From contig NZ_JABFAO010000002.1 in the NCBI RefSeq assembly GCF_017168235.1, forward strand, positions 248,001 to 312,000: a stretch of 64,000 nt of DNA, given 5' to 3'. The notes under the pieces are model-generated. The model was not told the origin of the DNA, searched no databases, and worked only from the letters and a program-made list of their open reading frames with translations. Each line of letters starts with the position of its first letter. The first letter of the stretch is position 1. Below, in pieces: positions 46,315-58,378 of the stretch. Position numbers and translations under genes: made by a program. Source of the stretch: Rhodococcus sp. KRD197. Lineage in GTDB: Bacteria; Actinomycetota; Actinomycetes; Mycobacteriales; Mycobacteriaceae.

Positions 46315-47850
46315 ATGTCTTCTCCCGTCACACACGATGAACTGAGCGTCAGAACGCGAGCAATCCTGGGCCGCCTCGGTGTCACGGCCGATCTGGATGT
46401 GCCGCAGGCGCAGTTGCCGATCGTGGCGCGCTCACCTATCACCGGCGGAAATCTTGCGTCGCTGTCGGCGGCCGGTGTCTCCGACGTGGACTCGGTCATC
46501 GCCGACGCGGCTACGGCCTTCACTCAGTGGTCGGCCGTTCCAGCCCCGGTTCGCGGCGGATTGGTCCGCGAACTCGGCGAATTGCTGCGCGAGTACAAGG
46601 ACGATCTCGGTGCACTCGTCTCCATCGAAGCAGGAAAAATCGTGTCCGAGGGCCTCGGTGAGGTCCAGGAGATGATCGACATCTGCGACTTCGGCGTCGG
46701 ACTCTCACGTCAGCTCTACGGCAACACCATCGCCACCGAGCGAGTCGGCCACCGGATGATGGAGCAGTGGCATCCACTGGGCGTCGTAGGCGTCATCACG
46801 GCCTTCAACTTCCCGGTTGCCGTGTGGTCGTGGAACACGGTGCTCGCCCTTGTCGCCGGTGACACCGTCATCTGGAAGCCGTCGGAGAAGACTCCGTTGA
46901 CAGCACTCGGCGTCCAGGCGCTCTTCGAACGCGCCGCCGAGAAAGCGGGAGTCGACCCGAAGGTAGCCCAGCTGGTCATCGGTGACCGCGTCGCAGGTGA
47001 AGCCCTCGTCGACGATCCGCGAGTGGCGCTGCTGTCCGCGACGGGATCCACCAGGATGGGGCGTGCCGTTGCCCCGCGGGTCGCGGCGAGGTTCGGTCGC
47101 GTGCTGCTCGAGCTCGGCGGCAACAACGCGGCCATCGTGACACCGTCCGCGGATCTGGATCTGACCACCCGGGGCATCGTGTTCTCCGCGGCGGGCACAG
47201 CTGGGCAGCGGTGCACCTCGCTGCGCCGGGTCATCGTGCACTCGTCGGTGGCCGAGGAGCTGGTGGACCGCGTCGCGCGGGCCTACGAATCGCTGTCCAT
47301 CGGGTCCCCGTTGGATGCAGACACCCTCGTCGGGCCGCTGATCGACGCGCCCGCGTTCACGGGTTTCCAGAAGGCTCTCGACGCTGCCGCAGCCGACGGC
47401 GGCGTTGTGCGAGCCGGAGGTTCACGTGTCGACCTGTTCGGTGAGTACGCGTACTACGTGCAGCCGACCGTCGTGACGATGCCCGCGCAGACCGACATCG
47501 TGCGGCACGAGACGTTCGCACCGATCCTGTACGTGCTCACCTACGAGACCCTCGACGAGGCCATCGCCCTGCACAACGATGTGCCGCAAGGGCTTTCGTC
47601 GTCGATCTTCACCACCGACCTGCGCGAGGCCGAGCGCTTCCTGTCGGCAGCCGGTTCGGACTGCGGCATCGCCAACGTCAACATCGGACCGTCCGGCGCC
47701 GAGATCGGCGGCGCCTTCGGCGGTGAGAAGGAAACCGGTGGCGGACGCGAATCCGGATCGGACGCTTGGAAGTCCTACATGCGCCGGGCGACGAATACCG
47801 TCAACTACTCCAACGACCTCCCACTCGCGCAGGGGGTTCGCTTCACCTGA
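46315..47850 (+). CDS. amaB: L-piperidine-6-carboxylate (aminoadipate semialdehyde) dehydrogenase
   Basis: 511 residues, ALDH7-like. NAD-binding AFNFPVAVWSWN, glutamate in LELGGNNAAI and the catalytic Cys in GQRCTSLRR; ETFAPILYV and the C-terminal GGEKETGGGRESGSDAWKSYMRR are typical. It oxidises the lat product to 2-aminoadipate. The ATG at 46315 follows GGAAAGG at long but usable spacing; GTG at 46303 is less likely. Together with lat it forms the lysine 6-aminotransferase degradation route. Confidence 0.9.
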   Translation: MSSPVTHDELSVRTRAILGRLGVTADLDVPQAQLPIVARSPITGGNLASLSAAGVSDVDSVIADAATAFTQWSAVPAPVRGGLVRELGELLREYKDDLGALVSIEAGKIVSEGLGEVQEMIDICDFGVGLSRQLYGNTIATERVGHRMMEQWHPLGVVGVITAFNFPVAVWSWNTVLALVAGDTVIWKPSEKTPLTALGVQALFERAAEKAGVDPKVAQLVIGDRVAGEALVDDPRVALLSATGSTRMGRAVAPRVAARFGRVLLELGGNNAAIVTPSADLDLTTRGIVFSAAGTAGQRCTSLRRVIVHSSVAEELVDRVARAYESLSIGSPLDADTLVGPLIDAPAFTGFQKALDAAAADGGVVRAGGSRVDLFGEYAYYVQPTVVTMPAQTDIVRHETFAPILYVLTYETLDEAIALHNDVPQGLSSSIFTTDLREAERFLSAAGSDCGIANVNIGPSGAEIGGAFGGEKETGGGRESGSDAWKSYMRRATNTVNYSNDLPLAQGVRFT

Positions 47851-47873
47851 GTCGGATGCTCCGCTGCGCTAGG

Positions 47874-49058
47874 TCACTCGACCGGGACGGCGCGGGCGCG
47901 GAGTTGTTCCATGATGGTCGACGGTGGCCAGGTGCGCACCCGGAATCGAGCTGGATCGAGATCGCTGACGGGGGTGAGGCTCGTCAGCGCCTCGACGTCG
48001 GCGAATTGGACGTAGAACGGGTGTGCGCCCTCCTGGCAGAACGCGACCAGGTCGGTGAGCGGCATCGTGGCGTCGGTGTTGTCGGCCCAGATCGTGACGG
48101 TTCGCGGTCCGAAGGGTGTTGCTTTGACGGTCACCTTCCCCACCTCCGACCGGATTCCGTCGAGTTCGTACTGACGGGTCAGCCAACTTCCCTGCGCCGC
48201 ATACTCTCCCGCGATGTGGATGCAGCGGGCTCGTGCCCCGCCGACGTCCTCCGGGTGAATCTGATCGAACGTGACGACGGTGTCGTGGTCGTCGACGGTG
48301 TATGCCTGTGGCGACAACGCGCGGGAGGTGTGCACGTAGCGTTCCTCGGCCCTTCGGAAGTGTTCACCGAGCAGGGCTGGGTCATCGCTCGGTACGACCA
48401 CGATGGTGTCCACGTCGGGCGCGAACGCGACGGGCGGGCAGCCGAAGCGCCCGCGGTGAGATGCGAGCCAGCCCGGATCGAGAAGCCACGACGTGAAGTA
48501 TCGCGTGTCGTGCGGACGGTCGTCGACGAGACGTTGGACGGCTCGACCCTTCGTCGGGTCGGCGTGCTGGGTGAGGGCGGCGAGGTTGGAGCGCGCCGCC
48601 GCGAACACGGTGGCGGGGTCGATGCCCCACTTCTCGGTGGTGGCCAAGGACACGACCGTGCGATGGGCGGGCATGTCGACCACCACGAGTTCGTCGATGA
48701 GCGGAAAGACTCTGCGTGAAAGCAGCAGCGCCGACGGTGAGCCGAGGGTGTAGGTGGACGGCTTCAGGACCGGCCGCAACCGCGGAAGGGCCTGGTTCCA
48801 GTCGACGGGCCACTCCATCGACGACATCGTCGTCGACACGAAGTGCGCGACGTGCGCCTCACGGGCGAGCTCGGAGGTACCCGGCGTGTCGTCGGCGAAC
48901 GTGTCGCGGAACAGTGCATCGAGGTGCAGAACCGAATCGCCGTCGTATCGAACTGCGAATGCCTCGGTATCCAGGCGCGGCTCGGTACCGCCCTCGGCGC
49001 GCACGCGCTCGATGACCAGGCGCGCGAGGCGCTCCTTCGAATCTTCGTTTGCCCCCAC
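47874..49058 (-). CDS. Conserved hypothetical protein
   Basis: 394 residues starting with GTG at 49058. No transmembrane helix or signal peptide is visible. Segments such as LARLVIERVRAEGGTEPRLDTEAFAVRYDGD and ELVVVDMPAHRTVVSLATTEKWGID faintly recall the DUF1444 (YtpQ) fold, but I cannot confirm it. It is convergent with amaB with 23 bp between stops. Codon use and GC pattern are like the neighbours. Confidence 0.75.
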   Translation of the reverse strand: MGANEDSKERLARLVIERVRAEGGTEPRLDTEAFAVRYDGDSVLHLDALFRDTFADDTPGTSELAREAHVAHFVSTTMSSMEWPVDWNQALPRLRPVLKPSTYTLGSPSALLLSRRVFPLIDELVVVDMPAHRTVVSLATTEKWGIDPATVFAAARSNLAALTQHADPTKGRAVQRLVDDRPHDTRYFTSWLLDPGWLASHRGRFGCPPVAFAPDVDTIVVVPSDDPALLGEHFRRAEERYVHTSRALSPQAYTVDDHDTVVTFDQIHPEDVGGARARCIHIAGEYAAQGSWLTRQYELDGIRSEVGKVTVKATPFGPRTVTIWADNTDATMPLTDLVAFCQEGAHPFYVQFADVEALTSLTPVSDLDPARFRVRTWPPSTIMEQLRARAVPVE

Positions 49059-49114
49059 CCCGAGGATGGTAAGGGATCAGGTGGGGTGTGCGTAGCCCTT
49101 ACGGCGCCTCTGCG

Positions 49115-50695
49115 CTACTCAGGTTGGTTCGGGTCCGGGTCGTCCGGACTCGGATACAGGTATTCGTGTGGGTGGTGATGGTGGTTGATCAGGCCGCGAC
49201 GGGTCGGGTCGACGGCCGCCGGTGGGTGCCATTGCGTCCGCCCCGGATGCCGATGTTCGGGCCCGGTCGTGGTGGTGACCCAGTCGTTGGGGCCGTCCCC
49301 GACGAGTGGGTGGTGCAAATCGCAGCCGAAGGTGAGCGAGTCGACGTCGGTCGGCCCGCCGAGCGCCCATTCGGTGATGTGATGGACCTGGCTCCACGTG
49401 GCCGGACGCGTGCACGCTGGGAATGTGCAGCCCCGGTCGCGGGCCATCAGGACGATCCGCTGATCAGCGGACGCAATTCGTTTGGAGCGCCCCAGGTAGA
49501 GCGCTCGGCCGTCGTCGTCGAAGATCGCGAGGTACTGATGAGCATGTGAGGCCATGCGGATGGCGTCGCGGATGCTGACCAGCGAACCGGTGCCGGTCAC
49601 CGCGTGTCCGCACCCCTGCTGCAGCTCTCTGGCCGTCATGCTGATCACCGCAGTCACCGGCAGGCCACGATGAGTGCCCAGCGAACCGGAGGCGAGCATC
49701 TGACGTAGGACTGCCTTGACGGCATCGTGATTGCGCTGACCCTGCGAGCGCAGATCACGACCGGCGCGAGCCTGCTGCTGCCCTGCCTCTGCCGTGTCAG
49801 TGCCGCCACCCGCGCCGTTGCCGGTGCGCTCTGTCTCGTCGGGGGACTGGTTCTGGGGCGCGGGGAGGTTGTCGTCGACGACGGGCTTCGTCTCCTCGGG
49901 GTTGCAGTTCCCGGGTTTGGCGAGCTTGGCGAGGATGGGCTCGAGGTACGCCCGGAACTCCGCGTCGATGAGGAAGTTGCCCTTGCTCAACCCGTCGACA
50001 CCTTGTTTGCCGAGCCTGAAGAAGCACTTGCTCGCCGGGTTCTTGTCGTTCTTCAGCTCGCCGTCCTCGTCGAGGAGCGCGTGCAGGCGCGCCGCAGCGA
50101 CGCGGAGTTGCTCGGGCAGGACCTTTCTGGCGAGGTTGCCGAGCAGGTTCTCGGATTTGACCTTGGATTCGTGATCCACCTCCGCGGGCAGATGGCGGAA
50201 GAACTCATCGATCACATTCACATGCGCCGCGTCGATGGCGCCGGCAGTGTGGGCTGCGGCAGTGGTCGGATACTCCGGCTCCAACGTCTCACCGGTCATG
50301 GCCCGGCGGGGTGCCATGCGCTGAGCGATCTTGATGCGCTTGCCGGCAACGCCGGGGTCGACGAGCAGCAGCCCCGCCAGCCGTGAGGCATTGGTCCGCT
50401 CGGGCAGCACCGCCAAACCGTCGCTCTCGATCAATTCCGTCAACCATGTATGCGAGGTGCCGTGCATCGCACGCGTCAGTGTTTCCATTCGGACCATCAA
50501 CGCTCGGTGATCGGCGTCGTCGAGGCTGCTCGTCTCGACAGTAGCTACTACCTCCCAAGCCTTTTCGAGTACCTCAACTGCCCCACGCAGGCTCGGGTTC
50601 GAGATGGCCAGCACACCACGTGTGCCAGACCCCGTCTGGTCGCTGCGCAGGCCCGTGTTACCGGCCAGACCCGCGACGCCCTCCCCGATAAGCAT
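49115..50695 (-). CDS. DUF222/HNH endonuclease-type protein (13E12 family)
   Basis: 526 residues. The N-terminal DUF222 region (about 35-330) contains the typical VDPGVAGKRIKIAQRM and later FRAYLEPILAKLA stretches; the C-terminal HNH motif reads CTFPACTRPATWSQVHHITEWALGGPTDVDSLTFGCDLHHPLV, with Cys pairs for a structural zinc. The family is abundant and repeated in mycolata (REP13E12-like) and is often linked to mobile or phage-related DNA, although its role is not settled. No flanking repeats were seen. Confidence 0.9.
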   Translation of the reverse strand: MLIGEGVAGLAGNTGLRSDQTGSGTRGVLAISNPSLRGAVEVLEKAWEVVATVETSSLDDADHRALMVRMETLTRAMHGTSHTWLTELIESDGLAVLPERTNASRLAGLLLVDPGVAGKRIKIAQRMAPRRAMTGETLEPEYPTTAAAHTAGAIDAAHVNVIDEFFRHLPAEVDHESKVKSENLLGNLARKVLPEQLRVAAARLHALLDEDGELKNDKNPASKCFFRLGKQGVDGLSKGNFLIDAEFRAYLEPILAKLAKPGNCNPEETKPVVDDNLPAPQNQSPDETERTGNGAGGGTDTAEAGQQQARAGRDLRSQGQRNHDAVKAVLRQMLASGSLGTHRGLPVTAVISMTARELQQGCGHAVTGTGSLVSIRDAIRMASHAHQYLAIFDDDGRALYLGRSKRIASADQRIVLMARDRGCTFPACTRPATWSQVHHITEWALGGPTDVDSLTFGCDLHHPLVGDGPNDWVTTTTGPEHRHPGRTQWHPPAAVDPTRRGLINHHHHPHEYLYPSPDDPDPNQPE

Positions 50696-50743
50696 GAAGC
50701 CAAGATAAACCCACCCACCGACAAGTTTCGAACACCAGTTCGA

Positions 50744-51238
50744 TCAGCCGATAGATGCGGCAATCGCGCCGATCACGCCGTCGAACTGGTGGCCTCCGGT
50801 CGGATATTCGCGCACGAGAGCCGATGGGAGCCGCGATGATCCGAGCGCCAGGTGGGCAAACGGCACCACGTCGTCATCTCGGCAGTGATGCAGCGTCAGT
50901 GCGGCGTCCGGTTCGGGCCCGTGGAAGGCGTATTCCGCCACGTCCCACCCGTCGGGACTCCAGTCCGGCATTGCCAACAGCACTGCTGCCGTCGGCTTTG
51001 CACCGCCCTCGGTCAGCACGTGCAGCAGGATCGATGCCCCGAAGGAGTGCCCGACTACCAGGTCTTGCGGCCCGAGTCCCGCAAGATGTGAACGCATCGG
51101 TGCGGCCCAGGCCTCGAGAGACGTGTCCTCGTCGGGGAAGTGCGGCATGTCGACCCTCGCGCCGAGTTTTGTACCGAGTCCGGCTGCCAGGGGGCGATCC
51201 TCCTCGTAACCTCCGGCGCCGTGAACGAACAACAGCAT
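50744..51238 (-). CDS. Small alpha/beta hydrolase (RBBP9/YdeN-like)
   Basis: 164 residues. MLLFVHGAGGYEE oxyanion region, nucleophile GHSFGAS, Asp in CRDDDVVP and His in GGHQFDG complete a Ser-Asp-His triad. The compact size fits RBBP9-like serine hydrolases. The substrate is unknown. The ATG at 51238 gives a canonical start without a signal peptide. Confidence 0.85.
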   Translation of the reverse strand: MLLFVHGAGGYEEDRPLAAGLGTKLGARVDMPHFPDEDTSLEAWAAPMRSHLAGLGPQDLVVGHSFGASILLHVLTEGGAKPTAAVLLAMPDWSPDGWDVAEYAFHGPEPDAALTLHHCRDDDVVPFAHLALGSSRLPSALVREYPTGGHQFDGVIGAIAASIG

Positions 51239-51258
51239 TCCCGCATCCTTTCTGTCTT

Positions 51259-51318
51259 GCCGAGATCGAAGTTACGTTACGAATTCGAGCTGAATCGGTG
51301 CATAACCTCGATCTCGGC
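51259..51318. terminator. Inverted repeat between the UvrA-like gene and the hydrolase
   Basis: Arms GCCGAGATCGA (51259-51269) and TCGATCTCGGC (51308-51318) are perfect 11-bp complements with 38 nt between them. A terminator for the upstream UvrA-like gene or a protein site is possible; the loop is large. Confidence 0.4.
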
Positions 51319-51325
51319 GGAAGGA

Positions 51326-53689
<2,364 letters not shown>

Positions 53690-53727
53690 ATGTCTATATC
53701 TCCATTTCGAGCGGGGACAGCGAAGAT

Positions 53728-53840
53728 TCAACCAGCCACATGCTGAGTACGCAGAAGATTGCCTGTCGGATCGAGAACCGCACATTCCATGCACAAGACG
53801 CTAGTGGCGACGAGGAAGCCGTGCTTCTCGATTCTTGACC
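53728..53840 (-). pseudogene. Relic of a VOC/AraC gene pair
   Basis: On the minus strand an ATG at 53790 is followed by 19 codons (ECAVLDPTGNLLRTQHVAG) and a stop. These match the C-terminus of VOC proteins (compare DCAFRDPAGNLIRINQRD at 60754-61164). Bases 53787-53840 align with 61161-61214, which covers the VOC start codon and the AraC 3' end at the intact locus. The middle of the VOC gene and almost all of the AraC gene are missing. The remnant is non-functional as far as can be seen. Confidence 0.6.
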
Positions 53841-53867
53841 GAAACGGAGAACTCGGCTACGAAACGA

Positions 53868-53903
53868 ACTCGGCGCCCACCCGTGGAGGGGTGGGCGCCG
53901 AGT
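53868..53903 (-). terminator. Strong hairpin after the second cutinase-like gene
   Basis: Perfect 15-bp stem: ACTCGGCGCCCACCC (53868-53882) and its complement (53889-53903), with 6-nt loop GTGGAG. It lies 16 bp after the stop of the minus-strand gene. A T-rich stretch follows on that strand. Confidence 0.85.
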
Positions 53904-53918
53904 ATCGGTTTTGTCGGA

Positions 53919-55598
53919 TCAGGGAGCGGGCGTCACCGTGGTGGTCGGGACGGCCGTGGTGGTCGGGGCCGGCGTGCCCGTAACTTCCGGGGTCGCGACG
54001 ACGCTTCCGTCGATCGGAGCACCCTCGACTCCTACGACGGGCGCTTGGCCGTCGACAGGTGGTGCAACTGGAACGACCGGTGCGGGGACGCCGGGGACAG
54101 GCTCGCCCGCCACGAACGGCGCGACCGTGGTCGGCAAGACTGTCGTGGGTGTCGGAGACGCTGAGGCCGAGGACGGGGCGGCCATGGTGGTGGTCTCGGA
54201 CAGCACTGCCAGACGAGCCTGGTGCTGCACCTCGGTGGACTCGATCGGCTTGCCGGCCTCGGCGTCCTTCGCGAGCTGCGTCAGCCACGCTGCGGCGTAC
54301 TCGGCCGAGGTCATCGGCTTGCCGTTGGCCGGGTCGGAGTCACGCCAGTAGTCGAAGTGGTGCCCCGTATCCGGCCCGAGCGTCAGACCGTACGGGTCGT
54401 TCATCAGCACCGGGACGGTGTTGGTGTTGGATCCGATGAAGCCGATGATCTCCTTGGCGATCTTCGACGGCAGGTACGCGAGTCCGACGGCCTTCTCGGC
54501 GGGAAGAGGTTCGCCATCCTCGTCGTTCTTGGCTTCCGCGGCCACCTTGGTCGTCGGGTCGGCCGGGGTGTAGCCGGGCTCGGAGACCTTGATGAGTACG
54601 TCGAGGAACGTCTCGTCGCCCGCGAGCCAGTTGTCCTGACGGGCGATGTCGTTGAAGGCGGCCATCGCGATGCCGCCGATGACCATCGCCAGATCGGCTC
54701 CGGTGGCGGGTGTCAGTTGCTCGCGTTCGAGGGCGTCGACATTGAGCTGGCGGCCGACGTTGGCGGCGAGATGCAGCAACGAGGTGTTCTCGGGCATCGC
54801 GCAGGTCAGGTCGCCCTCGGAGCAGAACGACGCGACCCGCCCGTCGAGGCGTCCGAAGCCGCCTGCGGTGCCGGGGAGGGCACCGGCGCCGGCCGGGCCG
54901 GATGTGCTGTTCTGATACTTGGGGTCGAACCCGTCCGGGTTGGTTCCCGAGGCCGAGCCGGGGAACGGGTTGTCTCCGGCGCCGCGACCGGCGTCGGCGA
55001 GGATGACGACGCCGACGACGCTGTTGGGGTCGACGATTGCGTACTTGCCATCGGCCCCCGCGGTCTGATTGCCGATCTCCATCGCGGCGCGACGGGTGAC
55101 GTCGGCGCCTTCGCTGTAGCCGACAATGGCGAAGCGGGTATCGGGGCACGCTGTGGAGATGGCGTTGATGACCGTGTTGGTGTTGGTGACGCCTGTGGTC
55201 ACGGCGTTCTCGTACGAGGCCATGTCGGCCGGGTACTCGACGTAGACCGCCGCGTACGAGCCTTGCCCGACGGCGCCACCGGGAGCGTCGATGATGCGAT
55301 CGACCCAGGGGCTGTCGAAGTCGTCCGCGAGCGCCGCGGGTAGGCGCGTGCCGTCGGGCAATGTGAGCATTTTGGTCTGGTCGGTGGGGGTGTCGTTGCG
55401 CCCGCCGACGGAGACGGTGACCATGTCGTAGCACGTCGATGTGGATGCGAGCTCCACGTCGGAGTCGGAAGTCGAGATGGTATTGGTGGTGAGCACCGCG
55501 GCACCGACAGCCAGCGCTCCCAGCGACACGAGGGCAACTGCACTCGTGGCGAGGCGCCGGCGACCTGAGAAGCCGCGATTCGAAGCGTGTGAAGACAT
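53919..55598 (-). CDS. Secreted cutinase-family protein with C-terminal Pro/Thr-rich tail
   Basis: 559 residues. An N-terminal export signal (about 12-40, RRRLATSAVALVSLGALAVGAAVL) leads to a cutinase/PE-PPE-like hydrolase domain with nucleophile motif VGYSEGADVTRRA. A middle region (about 290-400) and a C-terminal Pro/Thr/Val-rich low-complexity tail (about 480-559) follow, perhaps a wall-spanning stalk. The ATG at 55598 is the first plausible codon; the longer frame starts with TTG. It is divergent from the copper operon and ends in a strong hairpin. Confidence 0.86.
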   Translation of the reverse strand: MSSHASNRGFSGRRRLATSAVALVSLGALAVGAAVLTTNTISTSDSDVELASTSTCYDMVTVSVGGRNDTPTDQTKMLTLPDGTRLPAALADDFDSPWVDRIIDAPGGAVGQGSYAAVYVEYPADMASYENAVTTGVTNTNTVINAISTACPDTRFAIVGYSEGADVTRRAAMEIGNQTAGADGKYAIVDPNSVVGVVILADAGRGAGDNPFPGSASGTNPDGFDPKYQNSTSGPAGAGALPGTAGGFGRLDGRVASFCSEGDLTCAMPENTSLLHLAANVGRQLNVDALEREQLTPATGADLAMVIGGIAMAAFNDIARQDNWLAGDETFLDVLIKVSEPGYTPADPTTKVAAEAKNDEDGEPLPAEKAVGLAYLPSKIAKEIIGFIGSNTNTVPVLMNDPYGLTLGPDTGHHFDYWRDSDPANGKPMTSAEYAAAWLTQLAKDAEAGKPIESTEVQHQARLAVLSETTTMAAPSSASASPTPTTVLPTTVAPFVAGEPVPGVPAPVVPVAPPVDGQAPVVGVEGAPIDGSVVATPEVTGTPAPTTTAVPTTTVTPAP

Positions 55599-55716
55599 CC
55601 AGTTACCCAATCAGTTGGCCCCGAACCGACCCTGCCCACGCGTGTCGCGTGAGCTACACCGGTTGTCGCGGTGACTGCCTTGTGCGTTACAGCTCTAGCG
55701 GGAGACCGTTGCGTAG

Positions 55717-55733
55717 ATACCCTAGGGGGGTAT
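55717..55733. promoter_or_regulatory. CsoR-type copper operator
   Basis: ATACCC-TAGGG-GGGTAT is a perfect 6-5-6 inverted repeat matching the TACCC-N5-GGGTA pattern bound by copper sensor CsoR. It lies 28 bp upstream of the small membrane protein and copA. No csoR gene is in the window. Confidence 0.82.
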
Positions 55734-55760
55734 GGTAGAAATGCGTGACAGGAAAGGGTG

Positions 55761-55916
55761 ATGGACATGAACACGACGGTCAAGCTCGTCGGATTCGCCG
55801 CAGCAATAGCACTGGTGTTCTTTGCCGCGTATCTGATCGGCAGTGCGGTTGGGCCGATCGGCGACCAAGCGCCGGCCGACCACGCGCCGACATACCATGA
55901 GATGAGCGGGGCATGA
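55761..55916 (+). CDS. 51-residue membrane-anchored protein encoded before CopA
   Basis: 51 codons starting [21 protein letters not shown]. One hydrophobic helix (about 8-30), then a short tail with HAPTYHEM that holds His and Met residues suited to copper binding. Its start and tail resemble the first part of a longer secreted copper-resistance protein that often precedes CopA in actinobacteria, so it may be a shortened version (inference). The stop overlaps the copA start by 4 nt (ATGA), so both are coupled. A Shine-Dalgarno AGGAAAGGG precedes the start. The CsoR-type operator is just upstream. Confidence 0.72.
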   Translation: MDMNTTVKLVGFAAAIALVFFAAYLIGSAVGPIGDQAPADHAPTYHEMSGA

Positions 55917-58108
55917 CCGAGACAGAACTGATTCTGGGCGGCATGACGTGCGCGTCCTGCGCCAATCGCATCGAACGCAAGCTCAACAAACTCGACGGCG
56001 TGACCGCGACGGTGAACTACGCGACGGAGAAGGCGCGTGTGCAGGCCGAGGGCGTCCCCACCGAGGATCTGATCAAGGCCGTCGAGGCAGCGGGATACAC
56101 CGCGACGCTGCCTGCCGCCGAGCCTGAGCCCGACACCGAGGCCCCCGATCCGCTCCGGCAGCGCTTGATCGTCTCGGCTGTTCTGTCGGTTCCGGTCATT
56201 GCCATGGCGATGGTGCCGGCCCTGCAGTTCACCAACTGGCAGTGGCTGTCATTGACGCTCGCGGCCCCGGTCGTCGTCTGGGGCGCGTGGCCGTTCCACC
56301 GAGCGGCGTGGACCAACCTGCGGCACGGCACATCCACCATGGACACACTCGTGTCGATGGGCACCCTCGCAGCGCTGGGCTGGTCGCTCTATGCCCTGTT
56401 CTTCGGCACCGCGGGCACGCCGGGCATGAAGCATCCGTTCGAGCTGACCATCGCGCGCATGGACGGTTCGTCCAACATCTATCTCGAAGCGGCGGCAGGC
56501 GTCACCACGTTCATTCTCGCCGGCCGATACTTCGAGTCGCGGTCCAAGCGTCAGGCAGGCGCCGCGCTGCGCGCCCTCCTCGACCTCGGAGCCAAGGACG
56601 TGACCGTTCTACGCGACGGCGTCGAAACGCAGATTCCCGTCGGTGACCTGGCCGTCGGCGACGTGTTTCTCGTGCGTCCGGGCGAGAAGATCGCGACGGA
56701 CGGCGTCGTCGAATCGGGCGCCTCGGCCGTCGATGCCTCGATGCTGACGGGTGAATCGGTACCCGTCGAGGTCGCCGCGGGTGACACGGTTGTCGGTGCC
56801 ACCGTCAATGTCGGCGGACGCCTGGTGGTGAAGGCCACGCGCGTCGGGTCCGACACTCAGCTCGCGCAGATGGCCAAGCTCGTCGAGGACGCCCAGACCG
56901 GAAAGGCGCAAGTGCAGCGCCTCGCCGACAGGATCTCGGGCATCTTCGTCCCCGTCGTCATCGCTATCGCGGCGGCGACGCTCGGATTCTGGCTCGGCAC
57001 CGGTGGCTCGGTCGCGGCAGCGTTCACCGCTGCCGTCGCCGTGCTCATCATCGCCTGCCCGTGCGCCCTCGGGCTCGCGACGCCGACGGCGCTGATGGTC
57101 GGTACCGGCCGCGCTGCGCAGCTCGGCATCATCATCAAGGGCCCGGAGATCCTGGAATCGACCAAGCGCATCGACACCGTCGTGCTCGACAAGACCGGCA
57201 CCGTCACCACCGGCGAGATGACGCTGCTCAACGTTGTCGTCGCCGACGGTGAGAACGCCGACGACGTCCTGACGGTCGCCGGCGCACTCGAGGCCGGCTC
57301 CGAGCACCCCATCGCCGAGGCCATCACCGCGAGCGCGCGAGAAAAGGGCGTGCTCCCTGACGTCGAGGAGTTCGCGAATGCCGCGGGCCTGGGGGTCACC
57401 GGGACCGTCGACGGCCGCGGCGTGGTACTCGGCCGCGCATCGCTGCTGGCCGACTGGTCCCTGACGCTTCCGCCGAAACTCGAGCAGGCGATGTCCGAGG
57501 CCGAACACGATGGCCGCACCGCCGTCGCCGTCGGGTGGGACGGCCGGGCCCGAGGTGTCCTCGTCGTCGCCGATGCAGTGAAGCCGACGTCCAAGCAGGC
57601 CGTTGCTGAACTGCGCGCGCTGGGGCTGACGCCGGTGCTGCTGACGGGCGACAACGAGGCCGCTGCCAGGAAGATCGCCGCCGACGTCGGAATCGAGGAG
57701 GTCTATGCGGGCGTGCTGCCGCAGGGCAAAGTCGATGTCGTCGAACGGCTGCAGTCCGAGGGCCGAGTCGTCGCGATGGTCGGGGACGGCGTCAACGACG
57801 CAGCCGCACTGGCGACGGCCGATCTGGGGCTCTCGATGGGCACTGGCACCGACGTCGCGATCGAAGCCAGCGACCTGACGCTGGTACGCGGTGACCTCCG
57901 GGCCGTCGGCGACGCCATTCGGCTCTCGCGCAGGACTCTCGCCACGATCAAGGGCAATTTGTTCTGGGCGTTCGCATACAACGTCGCAGCGATCCCGCTC
58001 GCCGCAGCGGGCCTGCTCAACCCCATGCTGGCGGGTGCGGCGATGGCGTTCTCCTCGGTATTCGTGGTGACCAACAGCCTCCGATTGCGACGTTTTCGAG
58101 CCGCATAG
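55913..58108 (+). CDS. copA: Copper-exporting P1B-type ATPase CopA
   Basis: 731 residues. One N-terminal heavy-metal domain with GMTCASC (residues 10-16), eight expected transmembrane helices, the TGES actuator motif (about 284), the CPC metal motif (ACPCALG, about 383), DKTGT phosphorylation site (about 425), the HP pair in SEHPIAEAI and [11 protein letters not shown] (about 624). It pumps Cu(I) out of the cytoplasm. The CsoR-type operator and coupling to the 51-residue protein support copper control. No copZ chaperone is visible nearby. Confidence 0.95.
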   Translation: MTETELILGGMTCASCANRIERKLNKLDGVTATVNYATEKARVQAEGVPTEDLIKAVEAAGYTATLPAAEPEPDTEAPDPLRQRLIVSAVLSVPVIAMAMVPALQFTNWQWLSLTLAAPVVVWGAWPFHRAAWTNLRHGTSTMDTLVSMGTLAALGWSLYALFFGTAGTPGMKHPFELTIARMDGSSNIYLEAAAGVTTFILAGRYFESRSKRQAGAALRALLDLGAKDVTVLRDGVETQIPVGDLAVGDVFLVRPGEKIATDGVVESGASAVDASMLTGESVPVEVAAGDTVVGATVNVGGRLVVKATRVGSDTQLAQMAKLVEDAQTGKAQVQRLADRISGIFVPVVIAIAAATLGFWLGTGGSVAAAFTAAVAVLIIACPCALGLATPTALMVGTGRAAQLGIIIKGPEILESTKRIDTVVLDKTGTVTTGEMTLLNVVVADGENADDVLTVAGALEAGSEHPIAEAITASAREKGVLPDVEEFANAAGLGVTGTVDGRGVVLGRASLLADWSLTLPPKLEQAMSEAEHDGRTAVAVGWDGRARGVLVVADAVKPTSKQAVAELRALGLTPVLLTGDNEAAARKIAADVGIEEVYAGVLPQGKVDVVERLQSEGRVVAMVGDGVNDAAALATADLGLSMGTGTDVAIEASDLTLVRGDLRAVGDAIRLSRRTLATIKGNLFWAFAYNVAAIPLAAAGLLNPMLAGAAMAFSSVFVVTNSLRLRRFRAA

Positions 58109-58144
58109 CGGCGACTTGTCTGCCACATAGGTCAAGATGGAGGT

Positions 58145-58378
58145 ATGGCTGACGCAGTGGACGTACCGATCCGAGACGAGTCGATACGACTCGGACAATT
58201 CCTCAAGCTCGCGAACCTCATCGAGTCCGGCGCCGAAGCCAAAGGTTTCATCGCCGACGGCCAGGTCAGCGTCAACGGCGAGGTCGATGTCCGGCGTGGC
58301 AGGCAACTGCATCAGGGCGACGTCGTGTCGATCCAGGACGGTCCCAGCGCACGGGTCGTCAACGAGGGGGAACTGTGA
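58145..58378 (+). CDS. S4-domain RNA-binding protein
   Basis: 77 residues. The S4 fold is clear: IRLGQFLKLANLIESGAEAKGFIADGQVSVNGEVDVRRGRQLHQGDVVSI. This small stand-alone class includes YaaA/RqcP-like proteins that bind tRNA or ribosomal RNA. The ATG at 58145 has GGAGG only 1-5 nt before it, so a GTG at 58157 is an alternative start. Its stop overlaps the methyltransferase GTG by 4 nt. Confidence 0.85.
   Translation: MADAVDVPIRDESIRLGQFLKLANLIESGAEAKGFIADGQVSVNGEVDVRRGRQLHQGDVVSIQDGPSARVVNEGEL

Noticed and set aside
49115..50695. Intron or intein homing function for the HNH protein
   Set aside because: It is a stand-alone DUF222/HNH protein, not inserted in another gene, and no target-site repeats are visible.
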